This document shows positions 8,416 through 16,717 of a DNA stretch of 64,000 nt, in pieces (the stretch's first letter is position 1; the number at the start of each line of letters is the position of its first letter). The DNA comes from Saccharothrix sp. NRRL B-16314 (GTDB lineage: Bacteria > Actinomycetota > Actinomycetes > Mycobacteriales > Pseudonocardiaceae): positions 1 through 64,000 of the forward strand of contig NZ_JNXC01000017.1 of assembly GCF_000716595.1 (NCBI RefSeq). Reading direction: 5' to 3'. The notes under the pieces are model-generated. The model saw nothing but the letters and a program-made list of their open reading frames with translations. It did not search any database and was not told where the DNA came from. The position numbers were made by a program, and so were the translations under genes.

Positions 8416-9506
8416 ACGCCGAGGCCTTGCTCGCCGCCTACACCCACGGGCCGGGGCGGGTGGTCGAGCCGGGGACGTCGCCGCGCACCGCCGCCGCGAC
8501 GGGGCCACGCGTGCCGCTGACGGCGTTGTCGGGACGCTTCGGAGCGGCGTTGGCGCGTCTGCTGACGGAGGTGGCGACACCGCTGCGGTGGGAGCCGTGG
8601 AACCAGTACAACGACCACCGGGCGTACCCGTCGGCACGGGCCGCGTCCACCGTTGACCTGGTGGTGGAGGGGCGGTGGCTGCTCGATCCGGTGCGGCGGG
8701 CGCTGGTCGGTGACGGGACGCCGGTGGTCGACGGGCCGGTGCGGGTCGAGCTGGTCCGCCGGCGCGACCGGCTCTCGCCCGGTTACCGCGAGTTCGGCGA
8801 CGTGCTCACGGAGTTGGAGGTGGGGCACGTCGCGGCGGCGTTGGTCGAGCACGCGGCACGGCTCGGCTTGGGAGCGCGGGTGTCGGGGCTGACCGTCACC
8901 GTGACGTTCGACGGTGTCACCGATCCGGCACCTGTTCCGCTTCGCAGTTCGGGGGTGGGTCCGCGCGGCGTCGCTGCTGATCCGCGGCCACTGCCGGCCG
9001 GCGTGCTGCACGCGGTGGTCGAGGCCATCGGTCACCCGCCGTCCGGGTCGCCCGTGCGCGACGACCTGCGGCACCGGTTGGCCGTGCGGAACGTCGAGGG
9101 CGTCGTCGACGGCTGGTACGCCGTGGACGGCGGCCTGCGGCTGGTGTCGGCGGGACCGGCGGTGGCGGCGTTGCAGCCGGTGTTCGGGCACCCGCCAGGG
9201 ACGATCCACGTCGCCTCGATGAACCTCGCGCTGGTGACGACCGGTGACCCTGCCGCCGCCGTGGCGTCGGACGGTCCGGACGGCTACCGCGCCCTGCTGC
9301 GTGCGGCCGGTGCGACCGCGCAGCACGTGTGCACGGCAGCCGCGGGCTCCGGGGCGTTCTGCCGGCCGGCGCGCAGCACCGACGACGGCCCGCTGGAGGC
9401 CATGGCCGGCGCGCCCGCGTCGCACGCGCTGCTCTACCTGCTGCTCGTCGGCCGTCCGCGCGGCACGGGCTTCACCTACGACCTCACCCCACTGGAGACG
9501 CCATGA
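8412..9506 (+). CDS. Additional SagB-like (nitroreductase-fold) protein of the thiopeptide cluster
   Basis: 364 residues with a degenerate SagB/nitroreductase pattern: YREFGDVLTELEVGHVAAAL, a MNLALVTTGD strand, and AGATAQHVCTAAAGSGAFCR followed by HALLYLLLVGRPRG at the C-terminus. The N-terminal half has NQYNDHRAYPSARAASTVDL, which resembles the substrate and FMN region of TOMM dehydrogenases. A complete dehydrogenase is fused at the end of the next gene, so this is a second, divergent copy. The minimal lactazole set has only one. It could be a second oxidase (for example for oxazolines or the long thiazole run) or a non-catalytic partner. It is coupled by overlap on both sides, so it belongs to the pathway. 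Confidence 0.7.
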   Translation: MNAEALLAAYTHGPGRVVEPGTSPRTAAATGPRVPLTALSGRFGAALARLLTEVATPLRWEPWNQYNDHRAYPSARAASTVDLVVEGRWLLDPVRRALVGDGTPVVDGPVRVELVRRRDRLSPGYREFGDVLTELEVGHVAAALVEHAARLGLGARVSGLTVTVTFDGVTDPAPVPLRSSGVGPRGVAADPRPLPAGVLHAVVEAIGHPPSGSPVRDDLRHRLAVRNVEGVVDGWYAVDGGLRLVSAGPAVAALQPVFGHPPGTIHVASMNLALVTTGDPAAAVASDGPDGYRALLRAAGATAQHVCTAAAGSGAFCRPARSTDDGPLEAMAGAPASHALLYLLLVGRPRGTGFTYDLTPLETP

Positions 9507-11035
9507 CGTGGACCAGCCTGCACGTGCGGCTGTGGTGGGCGGTCGAGGACGTGGACGCGTTCATCGCCGACGTCCTCGCGCCGGAGTTGGACGGGCACCG
9601 CGCGGCGGGACGCGTCACCGACTGGTTCTACGTGCGGTACTGGGAGGCCGGCCCGCACCTGCGCGTCCGGGCGCGCGGCGCGACCGTGGACCTCGCGGAG
9701 CGGTTGCGCTCCCTCGTCGCGGGGGCCGATCACCCGCTGACCGCGTCGTCACCCGACTGGCTGCCGCACGGTGACGTCCGGGAGACGCCGTACGTGCCGG
9801 AGGTGGAGCGGTACGGCGGGCCGGAGTCGCTGCCCGTTGCCGAGGACGTGTTCTGCCGCAGCACCGAGGTGGCGGTGGCCGTGCTGCGGTCCGCGGGGTC
9901 GAAGTTCACCGCGGGCGTGGAGTTGGTGATGGCCACGGCGGTCGCGCTGGAGCTGGATCGGGTGGAGGCGGCGTCGTGGCTGCGTTCCCTGGCGACGGGG
10001 TGGCGGCAGGCGCGCGAGCCCGTCGCACCGCCGGGGCTCGGCTCCCACGTCGCCGCGCGGACGCTGCACGAGGCACGGGCGACCCGGCTCGCCGCACGGT
10101 GGGACCGGCTCGAATCGGGCGCGACGGGTGTGGTGGCCTACTGGGCGGACCGGGTGCGGGCGGTGGACCTGCCGCGTTACGCCTGGGCGTCGCAGCTGCA
10201 CATGGTGTTCAACCGCTTGGGTCTCGGCCCCGAGGAGGAGCGCACCGCCTGCCGGCTGGTGGCGATGACGGCCGAAGCACCGGACGGGCCGACGCCGTTC
10301 CACGAGGACGGTGCGGCAGCGCCCGACCGGCGTTACCTGGCGGCCAGCAGGTTCCACTCGGGCGTGCCGGACCAGGGTCCGCTCGAGGTGGGGGTCACGC
10401 CGTCGACGCTGCCGTGGTGGCAGGACGTGCCGCTGCCGGAGGCCGCGCCCGTGCCCGGGGCGCTGGCCGACGCGTTGCAGACCCGGCACACCGCACGGGG
10501 CGCGGAGCTGTCGGGCTCGCTCCACGCCGGGCAGCTGGCGACTCTGCTGTGGACGGCGCAGGGTGCGCTTGCGGACGGGCGCCGGCCGTACCCGAGCGCC
10601 GGCGCCCGGCACAGCGCGCGGCTGCGGGTGCTGGCGTTGCGGGTGACCGGCCTGGAGCCGGGGGTGTACGAAGTGGACGAGGTGCGGCGGACGCTGGTCC
10701 ACGTCGCGTCCGCACCACCGGTGGACGACGTGCGCGCGTCCTCCATGTGGTTCGGCGAGGGGGAGGGGCGGGTGGACCCGGCCACGACGCCCGCCGTGCT
10801 GGCGCTCTACACGCGGGTTGGCGACCTGCGTGCGGCGTACGGCCTGCGGGCGCTGCGGTTGGCGTTCACGGAGGCCGGGCACCTGGCGCAGAACCTGGCG
10901 CTGGTCGCCGCGTCGTCGGGCTTGGCGCTGGGCATGATCGGGGGCTTCTACGACGACATGGCGCACGACGTGCTGTGCCTGGACGGCGTGGACGACACGC
11001 TGGTCTACCTGATGCCGCTGGCGTCCGTCCGCTGA
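9503..11035 (+). CDS. Fused glutamate-elimination domain and azoline dehydrogenase (LazF-like)
   Basis: 510 residues in two parts. Residues 1-~275 are a SpaB_C/thiopeptide-type elimination domain (SLHVRLWWAVEDVDAFIADV, WFYVRYWEAGPHLRVR, QLHMVFNRLGLGPEEE), which removes glutamate to give dehydroamino acids after the LazB-type enzyme has acted. Residues ~320-510 are an FMN-dependent SagB-type dehydrogenase (RRPYPSAGARHSARLRVLAL, GLEPGVYEVD, FTEAGHLAQNLALVAASSGL, GMIGGFYDD), which oxidises azolines to azoles. This bifunctional fusion is diagnostic of lactazole-type clusters. It is the last gene of the operon; no exporter, peptidase or ribosome-protection gene follows on this strand. Confidence 0.92.
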   Translation: MTWTSLHVRLWWAVEDVDAFIADVLAPELDGHRAAGRVTDWFYVRYWEAGPHLRVRARGATVDLAERLRSLVAGADHPLTASSPDWLPHGDVRETPYVPEVERYGGPESLPVAEDVFCRSTEVAVAVLRSAGSKFTAGVELVMATAVALELDRVEAASWLRSLATGWRQAREPVAPPGLGSHVAARTLHEARATRLAARWDRLESGATGVVAYWADRVRAVDLPRYAWASQLHMVFNRLGLGPEEERTACRLVAMTAEAPDGPTPFHEDGAAAPDRRYLAASRFHSGVPDQGPLEVGVTPSTLPWWQDVPLPEAAPVPGALADALQTRHTARGAELSGSLHAGQLATLLWTAQGALADGRRPYPSAGARHSARLRVLALRVTGLEPGVYEVDEVRRTLVHVASAPPVDDVRASSMWFGEGEGRVDPATTPAVLALYTRVGDLRAAYGLRALRLAFTEAGHLAQNLALVAASSGLALGMIGGFYDDMAHDVLCLDGVDDTLVYLMPLASVR

Positions 11036-11051
11036 CCGGGCGGAGGGGTCC

Positions 11052-11330
11052 TCAGGCGTCGCCGCGCATCGAGCGACGGATCTCCTCGAGCTTGTCGAGC
11101 CCCGCCTGCCGACGTGCCTCGAACTGGTCCTCGACCGCCTTGGCCTCCGGGGTGGCGTCCGCGAGCTCCTCGGCGCCGATGCTCGTGGCCACGCGGCTCT
11201 CGATGCGGTCGCGGACGTGCTCGAAGGTCGGCACGCCGTCCGCGCTGTAGTCACCGGCCGGCACCACGGGCTGCGCCGCCTGCTCCTCGACGATCTCGGC
11301 GTCGATCACCGGTTCCCGGTCCTCGCTCAT
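11052..11330 (-). CDS. Small acidic hypothetical protein
   Basis: 92 residues, strongly acidic N-terminus (MSEDREPVIDAEIVEEQ) and a helical, charged C-terminus (GLDKLEEIRRSMRG). There is no Cys, no membrane segment and no signal peptide. GGAG lies 7 bases before the ATG, so translation is credible. It lies 43 bases downstream of the exporter gene on the same strand and could be co-transcribed, or be an independent housekeeping gene. No family was recognised. Confidence 0.6.
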   Translation of the reverse strand: MSEDREPVIDAEIVEEQAAQPVVPAGDYSADGVPTFEHVRDRIESRVATSIGAEELADATPEAKAVEDQFEARRQAGLDKLEEIRRSMRGDA

Positions 11331-11373
11331 CGCCCAACTCCCGTTCGTCGTGCCGACAGCCGAGGCTACCCGT

Positions 11374-12600
11374 TCACACCGGTTGGGCGATCCGGTGACG
11401 GCGGTCCCGCACGTGGGCGATCACCTTCACCATGAGCGCGGACACCGCGACGCAGTAGACGCCGAGCACGACGACCTGGTGCGGGTAGCCGACGCCGCCG
11501 TCGATCAGCAGGCCGCTCACCCCGGGACCGGCGGCCGAGGCGAAGACCAGGATCGCCACGACCACCGAGCGGATGGCGCCGAGGTGGTCCACGCCGTAGA
11601 TCTCCGGCCACGTCGCACCGAACAGGCTGAGCGACACGCCGTTCGTCACGCCGTAGAGGGCCATGAACGCGAACAGGCCCCACTGGTCGTCCGTGAGTCC
11701 CAGCACCAGCAGCCCGCCGCCGAGCGGCAGCAGGAACAGCGGCACCAGGCGCAGCGCGGTCAGCCGGTCGACCAGGTGGCCGCCGATCACGTTGAACACG
11801 ACCGTCGACACCGCGTACACCGTGAACGCCGTCGCCGTGACCTGGAGCGGCCACCCGCGCAGGTCCGCAAGGTGGACCTGGTTGAAGAACACCGTGTTGC
11901 CGATCAGCGCGGGCGCGCCCATGGCCAGGCAGACGAGGTAGAAGTACGGATCGCGCAACGCCTGCCGCCTGGTCCAACTCGGCGCGGACGCGCGAGCGTC
12001 GTGAACGGTGTCCGCCGCCGGTTCGCGTTCGCGGCGGAACAGCGCGGCCACCACGAAGGCGGCGACGAGGAGCACTACGGCGCCGAGCCACCACACCTGG
12101 CGCCAGCCGACCGCCGCCGCCACGAGCACCACCAGCAGCGGGAGCAGCGCCTCACCGGCGTTCAGGCCGAGCGTCGACACCGACATCGCCCGACCGCGCT
12201 CGCCGGTGAACCAGCGGCCCACCACGGTGAACGCGATGTGGGTCATCATGCCCTGCCCGAAGAAGCGCAGCAGGGCCACGGCGGCGAACAGCACCAGCAC
12301 GTGCCCGGACGCCGCCATCGCGAACGCGCCCAGCGCGAGCATCGGCACGGCCACCAGGACGACGTGCCGCGCCGGGTACCGGTCGACCGCCGGACCGGTC
12401 CTGGCCAGCACGAGGGCGCTCACCAGCGTCGCCGCCATGTACAGGCCGCCGAACTCGCCGTGCGACAGGCCGTGCTCCGCGCGGATGTCGTTGCCGAACA
12501 GGGAGATGAAGAACGTCTGCCCGAAGCACGAGAGCAGGAAGAGCAGGAAACCCCCGGACAGCCAGCGCTTGTCGCGGCGGAGGAAGTCGACGGTGCTCAT
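11374..12600 (-). CDS. MFS transporter
   Basis: 408 residues with about 12 hydrophobic segments and the MFS loop motif between helices 2 and 3 (ARTGPAVDRYPARHVVLV). It resembles small-molecule/oxalate-formate-type or drug-efflux MFS proteins. The ATG overlaps the stop of the upstream monooxygenase gene by 4 bases, so it is the last member of the ectoine-synthase-like operon. Export of that operon's product is the simplest role (inference). It is not linked to the thiopeptide genes, which end on the other strand. Confidence 0.85.
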   Translation of the reverse strand: MSTVDFLRRDKRWLSGGFLLFLLSCFGQTFFISLFGNDIRAEHGLSHGEFGGLYMAATLVSALVLARTGPAVDRYPARHVVLVAVPMLALGAFAMAASGHVLVLFAAVALLRFFGQGMMTHIAFTVVGRWFTGERGRAMSVSTLGLNAGEALLPLLVVLVAAAVGWRQVWWLGAVVLLVAAFVVAALFRREREPAADTVHDARASAPSWTRRQALRDPYFYLVCLAMGAPALIGNTVFFNQVHLADLRGWPLQVTATAFTVYAVSTVVFNVIGGHLVDRLTALRLVPLFLLPLGGGLLVLGLTDDQWGLFAFMALYGVTNGVSLSLFGATWPEIYGVDHLGAIRSVVVAILVFASAAGPGVSGLLIDGGVGYPHQVVVLGVYCVAVSALMVKVIAHVRDRRHRIAQPV

Positions 12601-13667
12601 CGGCCGGTCTCCAGGGTCAGCGCGGCGTGCGCGCGGGCGTGCGTCACCCAGTCCACGTCGCGGTGCGCGGCCATCATCTGCAGGTCGCGCCAGTGCCGCG
12701 CGATCGGGTGGTCGTCGAAGTGGGCGGCGGTTCCGGACAGCTCGACCAGCCGGTGCACCGCCCGCACGCACAGCCGGGCGAGGTAGGCCCGGTCGCGGCC
12801 GACGGTCGCCGCTTCCACCGCCGTGAGCGGGCGGCGTTCGAGCCCGGCCGAGTGCAGGGTGTCGCAGATCGAGTCGTACAGGTGCCGCGCGCACGCCAGC
12901 TCGGCCGCGCTTTCCGCCACACCGTCCGAGGGTGTCCGGACTGCCTCGAACGCGCCTTCAGCACACCCCAGCAGCGGTCCGATGACCGTGCTGGTGGCGT
13001 ACGGCAGGAACGGCACCTGCCCCAAGTAGTCCGTGGGGGCCGTGTCCGGCGACCAGCGTGCGGAGAAGCACTCGGCGAGCACGTCCACGCGGGAGCGGGG
13101 CACGAGCACGTCGTCGACCGCGAACGTCTTGGACCCGGTCGCGGCCATGCCGGTGACGTGCCACCCGTCCTCGATCCGCACCTGCTCGACGGGCAGCGGC
13201 ACGAGCAGCCGGTCGGTCGCCGCGCAGCCGTTCACCACCACCCACGACGCGTGGTCGACGGCGGACGAGAACCGCCACCGCCCCGACACGACGACGCCGC
13301 CCGGCACCGCGGTCAGCCGCCCGCCGGACGCCGTCGCGAACAGCGGGCTCCTGGCGGTGAACATCAGGTCTGCGGCGGAGAGCCGCCCGGCGAGCGCCGC
13401 ATGACCGCCGACGACGCCCAGCACCCAGCCGGTCGACGGGCACGCCCTGGCGGCGACCCTGGCCGCCTCCGCGAGCGTCGGCCAGCCGTGCCCCGGACCT
13501 CCGCGCGCGGTCGGGGCCGCCAGCCGCAGAAGGCCGGCGTCGGCCAGTTCCGCCACGGTGGCGTCCGGCAGGGTGCGGGCGCGCTCGGCTGCCGCGGCGC
13601 GTTCCCGCCACCGCTCGGCCAACGCCTCGACCCGTGCCGGCACCTCGGGGACGACGTGCCTCGTCAC
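12597..13667 (-). CDS. Acyl-CoA dehydrogenase-fold flavin monooxygenase (group D type)
   Basis: 356 residues with acyl-CoA-dehydrogenase fold features: WRERAAAAERARTLPDATVA at the N-terminus, then ARACPSTGWVLGVVGGHAAL, GRWRFSSAVDHASWVV and GMAATGSKTFAVDDVLVP. The GxWxFSS pattern with a following His is typical of flavin-dependent hydroxylases such as HpaB/HsaA and nitrososynthase relatives rather than of true acyl-CoA dehydrogenases. Such enzymes need a flavin reductase in trans; none is encoded here. The GTG start overlaps the upstream ligase stop (GTGA). It probably hydroxylates the operon's intermediate (inference). Confidence 0.78.
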   Translation of the reverse strand: MTRHVVPEVPARVEALAERWRERAAAAERARTLPDATVAELADAGLLRLAAPTARGGPGHGWPTLAEAARVAARACPSTGWVLGVVGGHAALAGRLSAADLMFTARSPLFATASGGRLTAVPGGVVVSGRWRFSSAVDHASWVVVNGCAATDRLLVPLPVEQVRIEDGWHVTGMAATGSKTFAVDDVLVPRSRVDVLAECFSARWSPDTAPTDYLGQVPFLPYATSTVIGPLLGCAEGAFEAVRTPSDGVAESAAELACARHLYDSICDTLHSAGLERRPLTAVEAATVGRDRAYLARLCVRAVHRLVELSGTAAHFDDHPIARHWRDLQMMAAHRDVDWVTHARAHAALTLETGR

Positions 13668-16081
13668 CGCGGGCCGGGTTCTTCGAAGGCGAAGCCGTCC
13701 GGGACGTGCGGCGGCCCGGCCAGCTCCAGGAACTCCGCGAGCAGACTCGGGTCGTCCGAAGCGGCGAAGTGGGCGAAGTTCGTGGCGTTCCAGATGAGGT
13801 GCACGTGCGCGAAGCGGTCGTTGAGCGACCGGACGAGGGTGTCGTGGTCGACCTGCCCGTGCACCATCCGGGACAGCATCTCGTGCCGCTTGCGCTCGAC
13901 CTCCTCCGGCGTGAAGTACCGGGCCTTGTGCACCTCGTCCTTGACCTTCTCCCGGCGCTCGTACTCCTCCGGGTCCGGGTGGTCCAGCTTCTCCAGGAAC
14001 AGCGCCAACCCGCCCGGCTTGAGCACCTGCGCGAGGTGCGCGACCTGCGCGGCCCGGTCGGTGCCGTAGAACTGGAACGCGGCGACCTCGTGGACCACGT
14101 CGAAGCCGTCCCGGAACGGCGCGAAGTCGGCCCGCTCGGCGAGGGTCGCCGTGGTGAGGCGGAACAACGAGTCGGCGAAGAACCGCGAGCGGTCGGGGTC
14201 GGCGCGGGCGTGGAACCACGGCGCGTTGGCCTTGTTCGGCGAGCTGGTGAGCGTGGTGACCCGGCCGTCGGCGAACGCGGCGAGCGTCCGCCCGTTGGTG
14301 CCGTCGAACGCGTCCGCCTCGTAGAACGCCAGCCGGCCCCGCCGCTCGGCCAGCCGGGCCAGCGCGACACCGGTCCGCGCCAGCTCCTCCAGGACGCCGG
14401 GCACGCTGGCCAGGAAGTGGTGGAACAGCGGACCGGACCGCTCGGTCAGCGCGTCCTGGTAGGCGAGCACCCGTTCGTCGGTGATCGTGTCGCGGATCGT
14501 CGAGCGCACGGGGGTTCGCGGCACCTGGTCGCGGCCCGAGGCGATGGCGTCGAACTCGTCCGCGAGCCGCAGCATCGGGGTCGTCTCCAACGGGTCGACC
14601 GACCGGCCGACCGCGCGGCGGTCCGTCTTGCCGGATTCCGTGCGGGGGAGTTCGTCCCGGAACACCACGGCGATCGGCACCACGTGCCGGTCCAGTGCCG
14701 CGGCGCAGTGGTCGAGCAGGTCTCGTTCGGAGACCGCGGCGGCCCGCACCACGACGGCCAGCGGCGCCTCGCCGTCCCGGGCGTCCGGCACCGGCACGAC
14801 GACGGCGTCCGCGACACCGGGGTGCTCCCGCAGCCGCGCCTCGACCTCGTGCGGGTTGACCTGCAACGTCGACCGGCTGAAGACGTCGTCCGTTCGCGAC
14901 AGCCAGTGCAGGCAGCCGTCGTCGTCGCGGCGGAACAGGTCGCCGGTGAACAGCACCTCCCGCTCGCCGAACAGGTTGCGCCGCAGCACCAGGTCGGTCT
15001 CCGCCGGTCGGCGCCAGTAGCCCTGCATCAGCAGGTCGCCGGCCACGACCAGCTCACCGACCCCTTCGGACAGCTCGACCCCGTCCGCGACCAGGTAGGC
15101 CCGCACGCCGGGGATGGGGCGGCCGACCGAACCCGGCCGTTCCGCCAGTTCGTGCGGTGGCAGGCCCGCGACCCGCTTGCACTCGGTCAACCCGTACATC
15201 GAGTGGAGGGCGGCGTGCGGGAGGGTGCGGCGCAGTGCGGCGGCGCGTTCGACGGACAGCTCCTGGCCGGTGCTCGTGATGTACCGGACGGACGGCATCG
15301 GGGTGTCCGCTCGGCACAGCACACCCAGGAGGGTCGGGAACGCGTGCACGGCGGTGACACCGTGGTCGTTGATCACCGCTGCGAGGTCGGCGGGGCTGTC
15401 CGGCCAGCGGCTGCCCAGCACCACCCGGCCGCCGAGCGCCAACGGCATCATGACGTTGTAGAAGCCGAAGTCCGAGCCGATCGGGGTGTAGCTCAGCACG
15501 ACGTCGTCGGCCGTGGTGCCCAGGTAGCCGGTGACGGCCCGGTGGGCGGCGGTCATCGCGCGGTGGCCGATCACGACGCCCTTCGGGTCGGCGCTGGAAC
15601 CGGACGTGTAGAACACGGCCGCGATGTCGTCGTCCACCTCGATCCCCGCGCCCGTTCGCGGCCGGGGTGCTCGCCGGACCGTTGTCGACCCGTCGCCCAG
15701 CAGCAGCACGGCGTCCAGTTCGGTGTCGGTGAACAGGTCGTGGCGGTGCTCCCGCCGGTCGGTGACCAGGACCGACGCGTCCGAGTCGGCGATCTGGAGG
15801 ACCAGCTTGCGGCGGTCGAACGACGGGTGGGTCGTGACGACGCAGCAGCCGGCCTTGAGCACGCCGATCACCGCCGCGACCGCGTCCGCTGACGGCTCGG
15901 CGTAGATGACCACCCGGTCGCCTTGGGCGAGGCCGAGTTCGCGGAGGAAGGCGGCGTGGCCGTCGGCGGTCGCGTTCAACTCGCCGTACGTGGTGGTGAC
16001 GCCGTCGACGGTGATGGCGGGGCGTTCGGGAGCCGCTTTCGCGGTGGCCTCGAACAGCGCGTGCAGGTGCTCCGCGCCCAT
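13664..16081 (-). CDS. AMP-forming ligase fused to a methyltransferase-like domain
   Basis: 805 residues. Residues 1-~510 are an ANL adenylation enzyme with the P-loop-like motif AVFYTSGSSADPKGVVIGH, the SMYGLTE motif, the LFTGDLFRRDDDG motif and the C-terminal catalytic Lys region PRTESGKTDRRAVG. There is no carrier-protein domain. Residues ~560-805 resemble a class I SAM methyltransferase from its middle on (DVVHEVAAFQFYGTD, LKPGGLALFLEKLDHP), but the usual glycine-rich SAM motif I is replaced by FYEADAFDGTNGRTLAAF. It lies between the ectoine-synthase-like gene (TGATG overlap) and the monooxygenase gene (GTGA overlap). It presumably activates an acid and acts on it; substrate unknown. Confidence 0.82.
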   Translation of the reverse strand: MGAEHLHALFEATAKAAPERPAITVDGVTTTYGELNATADGHAAFLRELGLAQGDRVVIYAEPSADAVAAVIGVLKAGCCVVTTHPSFDRRKLVLQIADSDASVLVTDRREHRHDLFTDTELDAVLLLGDGSTTVRRAPRPRTGAGIEVDDDIAAVFYTSGSSADPKGVVIGHRAMTAAHRAVTGYLGTTADDVVLSYTPIGSDFGFYNVMMPLALGGRVVLGSRWPDSPADLAAVINDHGVTAVHAFPTLLGVLCRADTPMPSVRYITSTGQELSVERAAALRRTLPHAALHSMYGLTECKRVAGLPPHELAERPGSVGRPIPGVRAYLVADGVELSEGVGELVVAGDLLMQGYWRRPAETDLVLRRNLFGEREVLFTGDLFRRDDDGCLHWLSRTDDVFSRSTLQVNPHEVEARLREHPGVADAVVVPVPDARDGEAPLAVVVRAAAVSERDLLDHCAAALDRHVVPIAVVFRDELPRTESGKTDRRAVGRSVDPLETTPMLRLADEFDAIASGRDQVPRTPVRSTIRDTITDERVLAYQDALTERSGPLFHHFLASVPGVLEELARTGVALARLAERRGRLAFYEADAFDGTNGRTLAAFADGRVTTLTSSPNKANAPWFHARADPDRSRFFADSLFRLTTATLAERADFAPFRDGFDVVHEVAAFQFYGTDRAAQVAHLAQVLKPGGLALFLEKLDHPDPEEYERREKVKDEVHKARYFTPEEVERKRHEMLSRMVHGQVDHDTLVRSLNDRFAHVHLIWNATNFAHFAASDDPSLLAEFLELAGPPHVPDGFAFEEPGPR

Positions 16082-16467
16082 CAGTACGACGACGCTTCCA
16101 CCCGGTCCAGCACGTGCCGTTCGGTGCCCACCAGCGCCGGCGTGAAGACGCTGATGAGGGTCAGGTCGCCCGTCGGGTCGGCGCGCAGGTGGTGCCGGTC
16201 GTGGTGGTCCAGGGCGTAGAGCGTGCCGGGGCCGATCCGGTGCACGACGCCCGCCGCGTCCTCGATCTCGCCGGTGCCGGAGACGCAGTAGCAGGCTTCC
16301 AGGTGGGAGCGGTACTCCAGGAAGGACGACGTGCCCGCCCGGACCACCGTGTGGCACACGGTGAAACCCATCCCGTCGGACGCGGTCAGCAGGCGGACGC
16401 TCGTGCCGTTGCCCCAGTCCACGTCCCGCGGCGATCCGGCCAGTTCGGCCAGGGATCGGATCAACAT
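16081..16467 (-). CDS. Ectoine synthase-like cyclase (EctC family), orphan
   Basis: 128 residues, the usual EctC length. The cupin carries the whole family signature: SHLEACYCVSGTGEIED, PGTLYALDHHDRHHLRAD and a C-terminal VFTPALVGTERHVLD. The iron ligands and catalytic positions of EctC (Glu57, Tyr84/85, His92/93) are present. EctC closes N-gamma-acetyl-diaminobutyrate to ectoine, but there is no ectA, ectB or ectD nearby. The gene instead heads an operon with a ligase-methyltransferase, a flavin monooxygenase and an MFS exporter. The ATG at 16467 is chosen over 16473: GGGGG sits 7 bases upstream and the N-terminus MLIRSLAEL then aligns with EctC. A different amine substrate is likely (inference). 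Confidence 0.85.
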   Translation of the reverse strand: MLIRSLAELAGSPRDVDWGNGTSVRLLTASDGMGFTVCHTVVRAGTSSFLEYRSHLEACYCVSGTGEIEDAAGVVHRIGPGTLYALDHHDRHHLRADPTGDLTLISVFTPALVGTERHVLDRVEASSY

Positions 16468-16486
16468 TCGCATACCCCCAGTGTGC

Positions 16487-16505
16487 GAGCGCTGGTCGAG
16501 TGCTC
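16487..16505. promoter_or_regulatory. Possible operator upstream of the EctC-like operon
   Basis: Imperfect inverted repeat GAGCGCT-GGTCG-AGTGCTC, 20 bases upstream of the operon's start codon, overlapping where a promoter should be. It could bind a dimeric repressor. No regulator gene lies next to it. Confidence 0.3.
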
Positions 16506-16670
16506 AATCGAACGGATTCGTCCCGGGTGGCGGTCCTCGATGACCAGCCACCCGCCCAGTCGCCGGCGGGACCGTCGAGCGCGGTCGCGCGGCGTCGCGT
16601 GCCCGGCCGGCGGGACGATCTTACCGGTGGAGCCCTCGTCCCGGTCCGCACTCGGAGAAGTCGGTACGAG

Positions 16671-16699
16671 GCTCGCGGCGCTTGCCGAGCGCCGCGAGC
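16671..16699 (-). terminator. Terminator-like hairpin downstream of the GH43 gene
   Basis: Perfect 12-bp inverted repeat: GCTCGCGGCGCT, loop TGCCG, then AGCGCCGCGAGC. It lies 18 bases after the GH43 stop codon on the minus strand and separates it from the EctC-like operon. There is no T-tract, as is usual in actinobacteria. Confidence 0.75.
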
Positions 16700-16717
16700 G
16701 CCTCTGCGCACCTGTGC

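Noticed and set aside
11374..12600. MFS gene as the thiopeptide exporter
   Set aside because: It is on the opposite strand and fully coupled to the EctC-like operon, so it more likely serves that pathway.
11350..12786. A plus-strand frame of ~480 codons across the MFS gene
   Set aside because: Composition is His/Arg/Gln-rich low complexity with no motif. The opposite strand encodes a normal 12-helix transporter.
16081..16467. Part of a standard ectoine operon
   Set aside because: No ectA, ectB or ectD gene is adjacent; the neighbours are a ligase-methyltransferase, a monooxygenase and an exporter.
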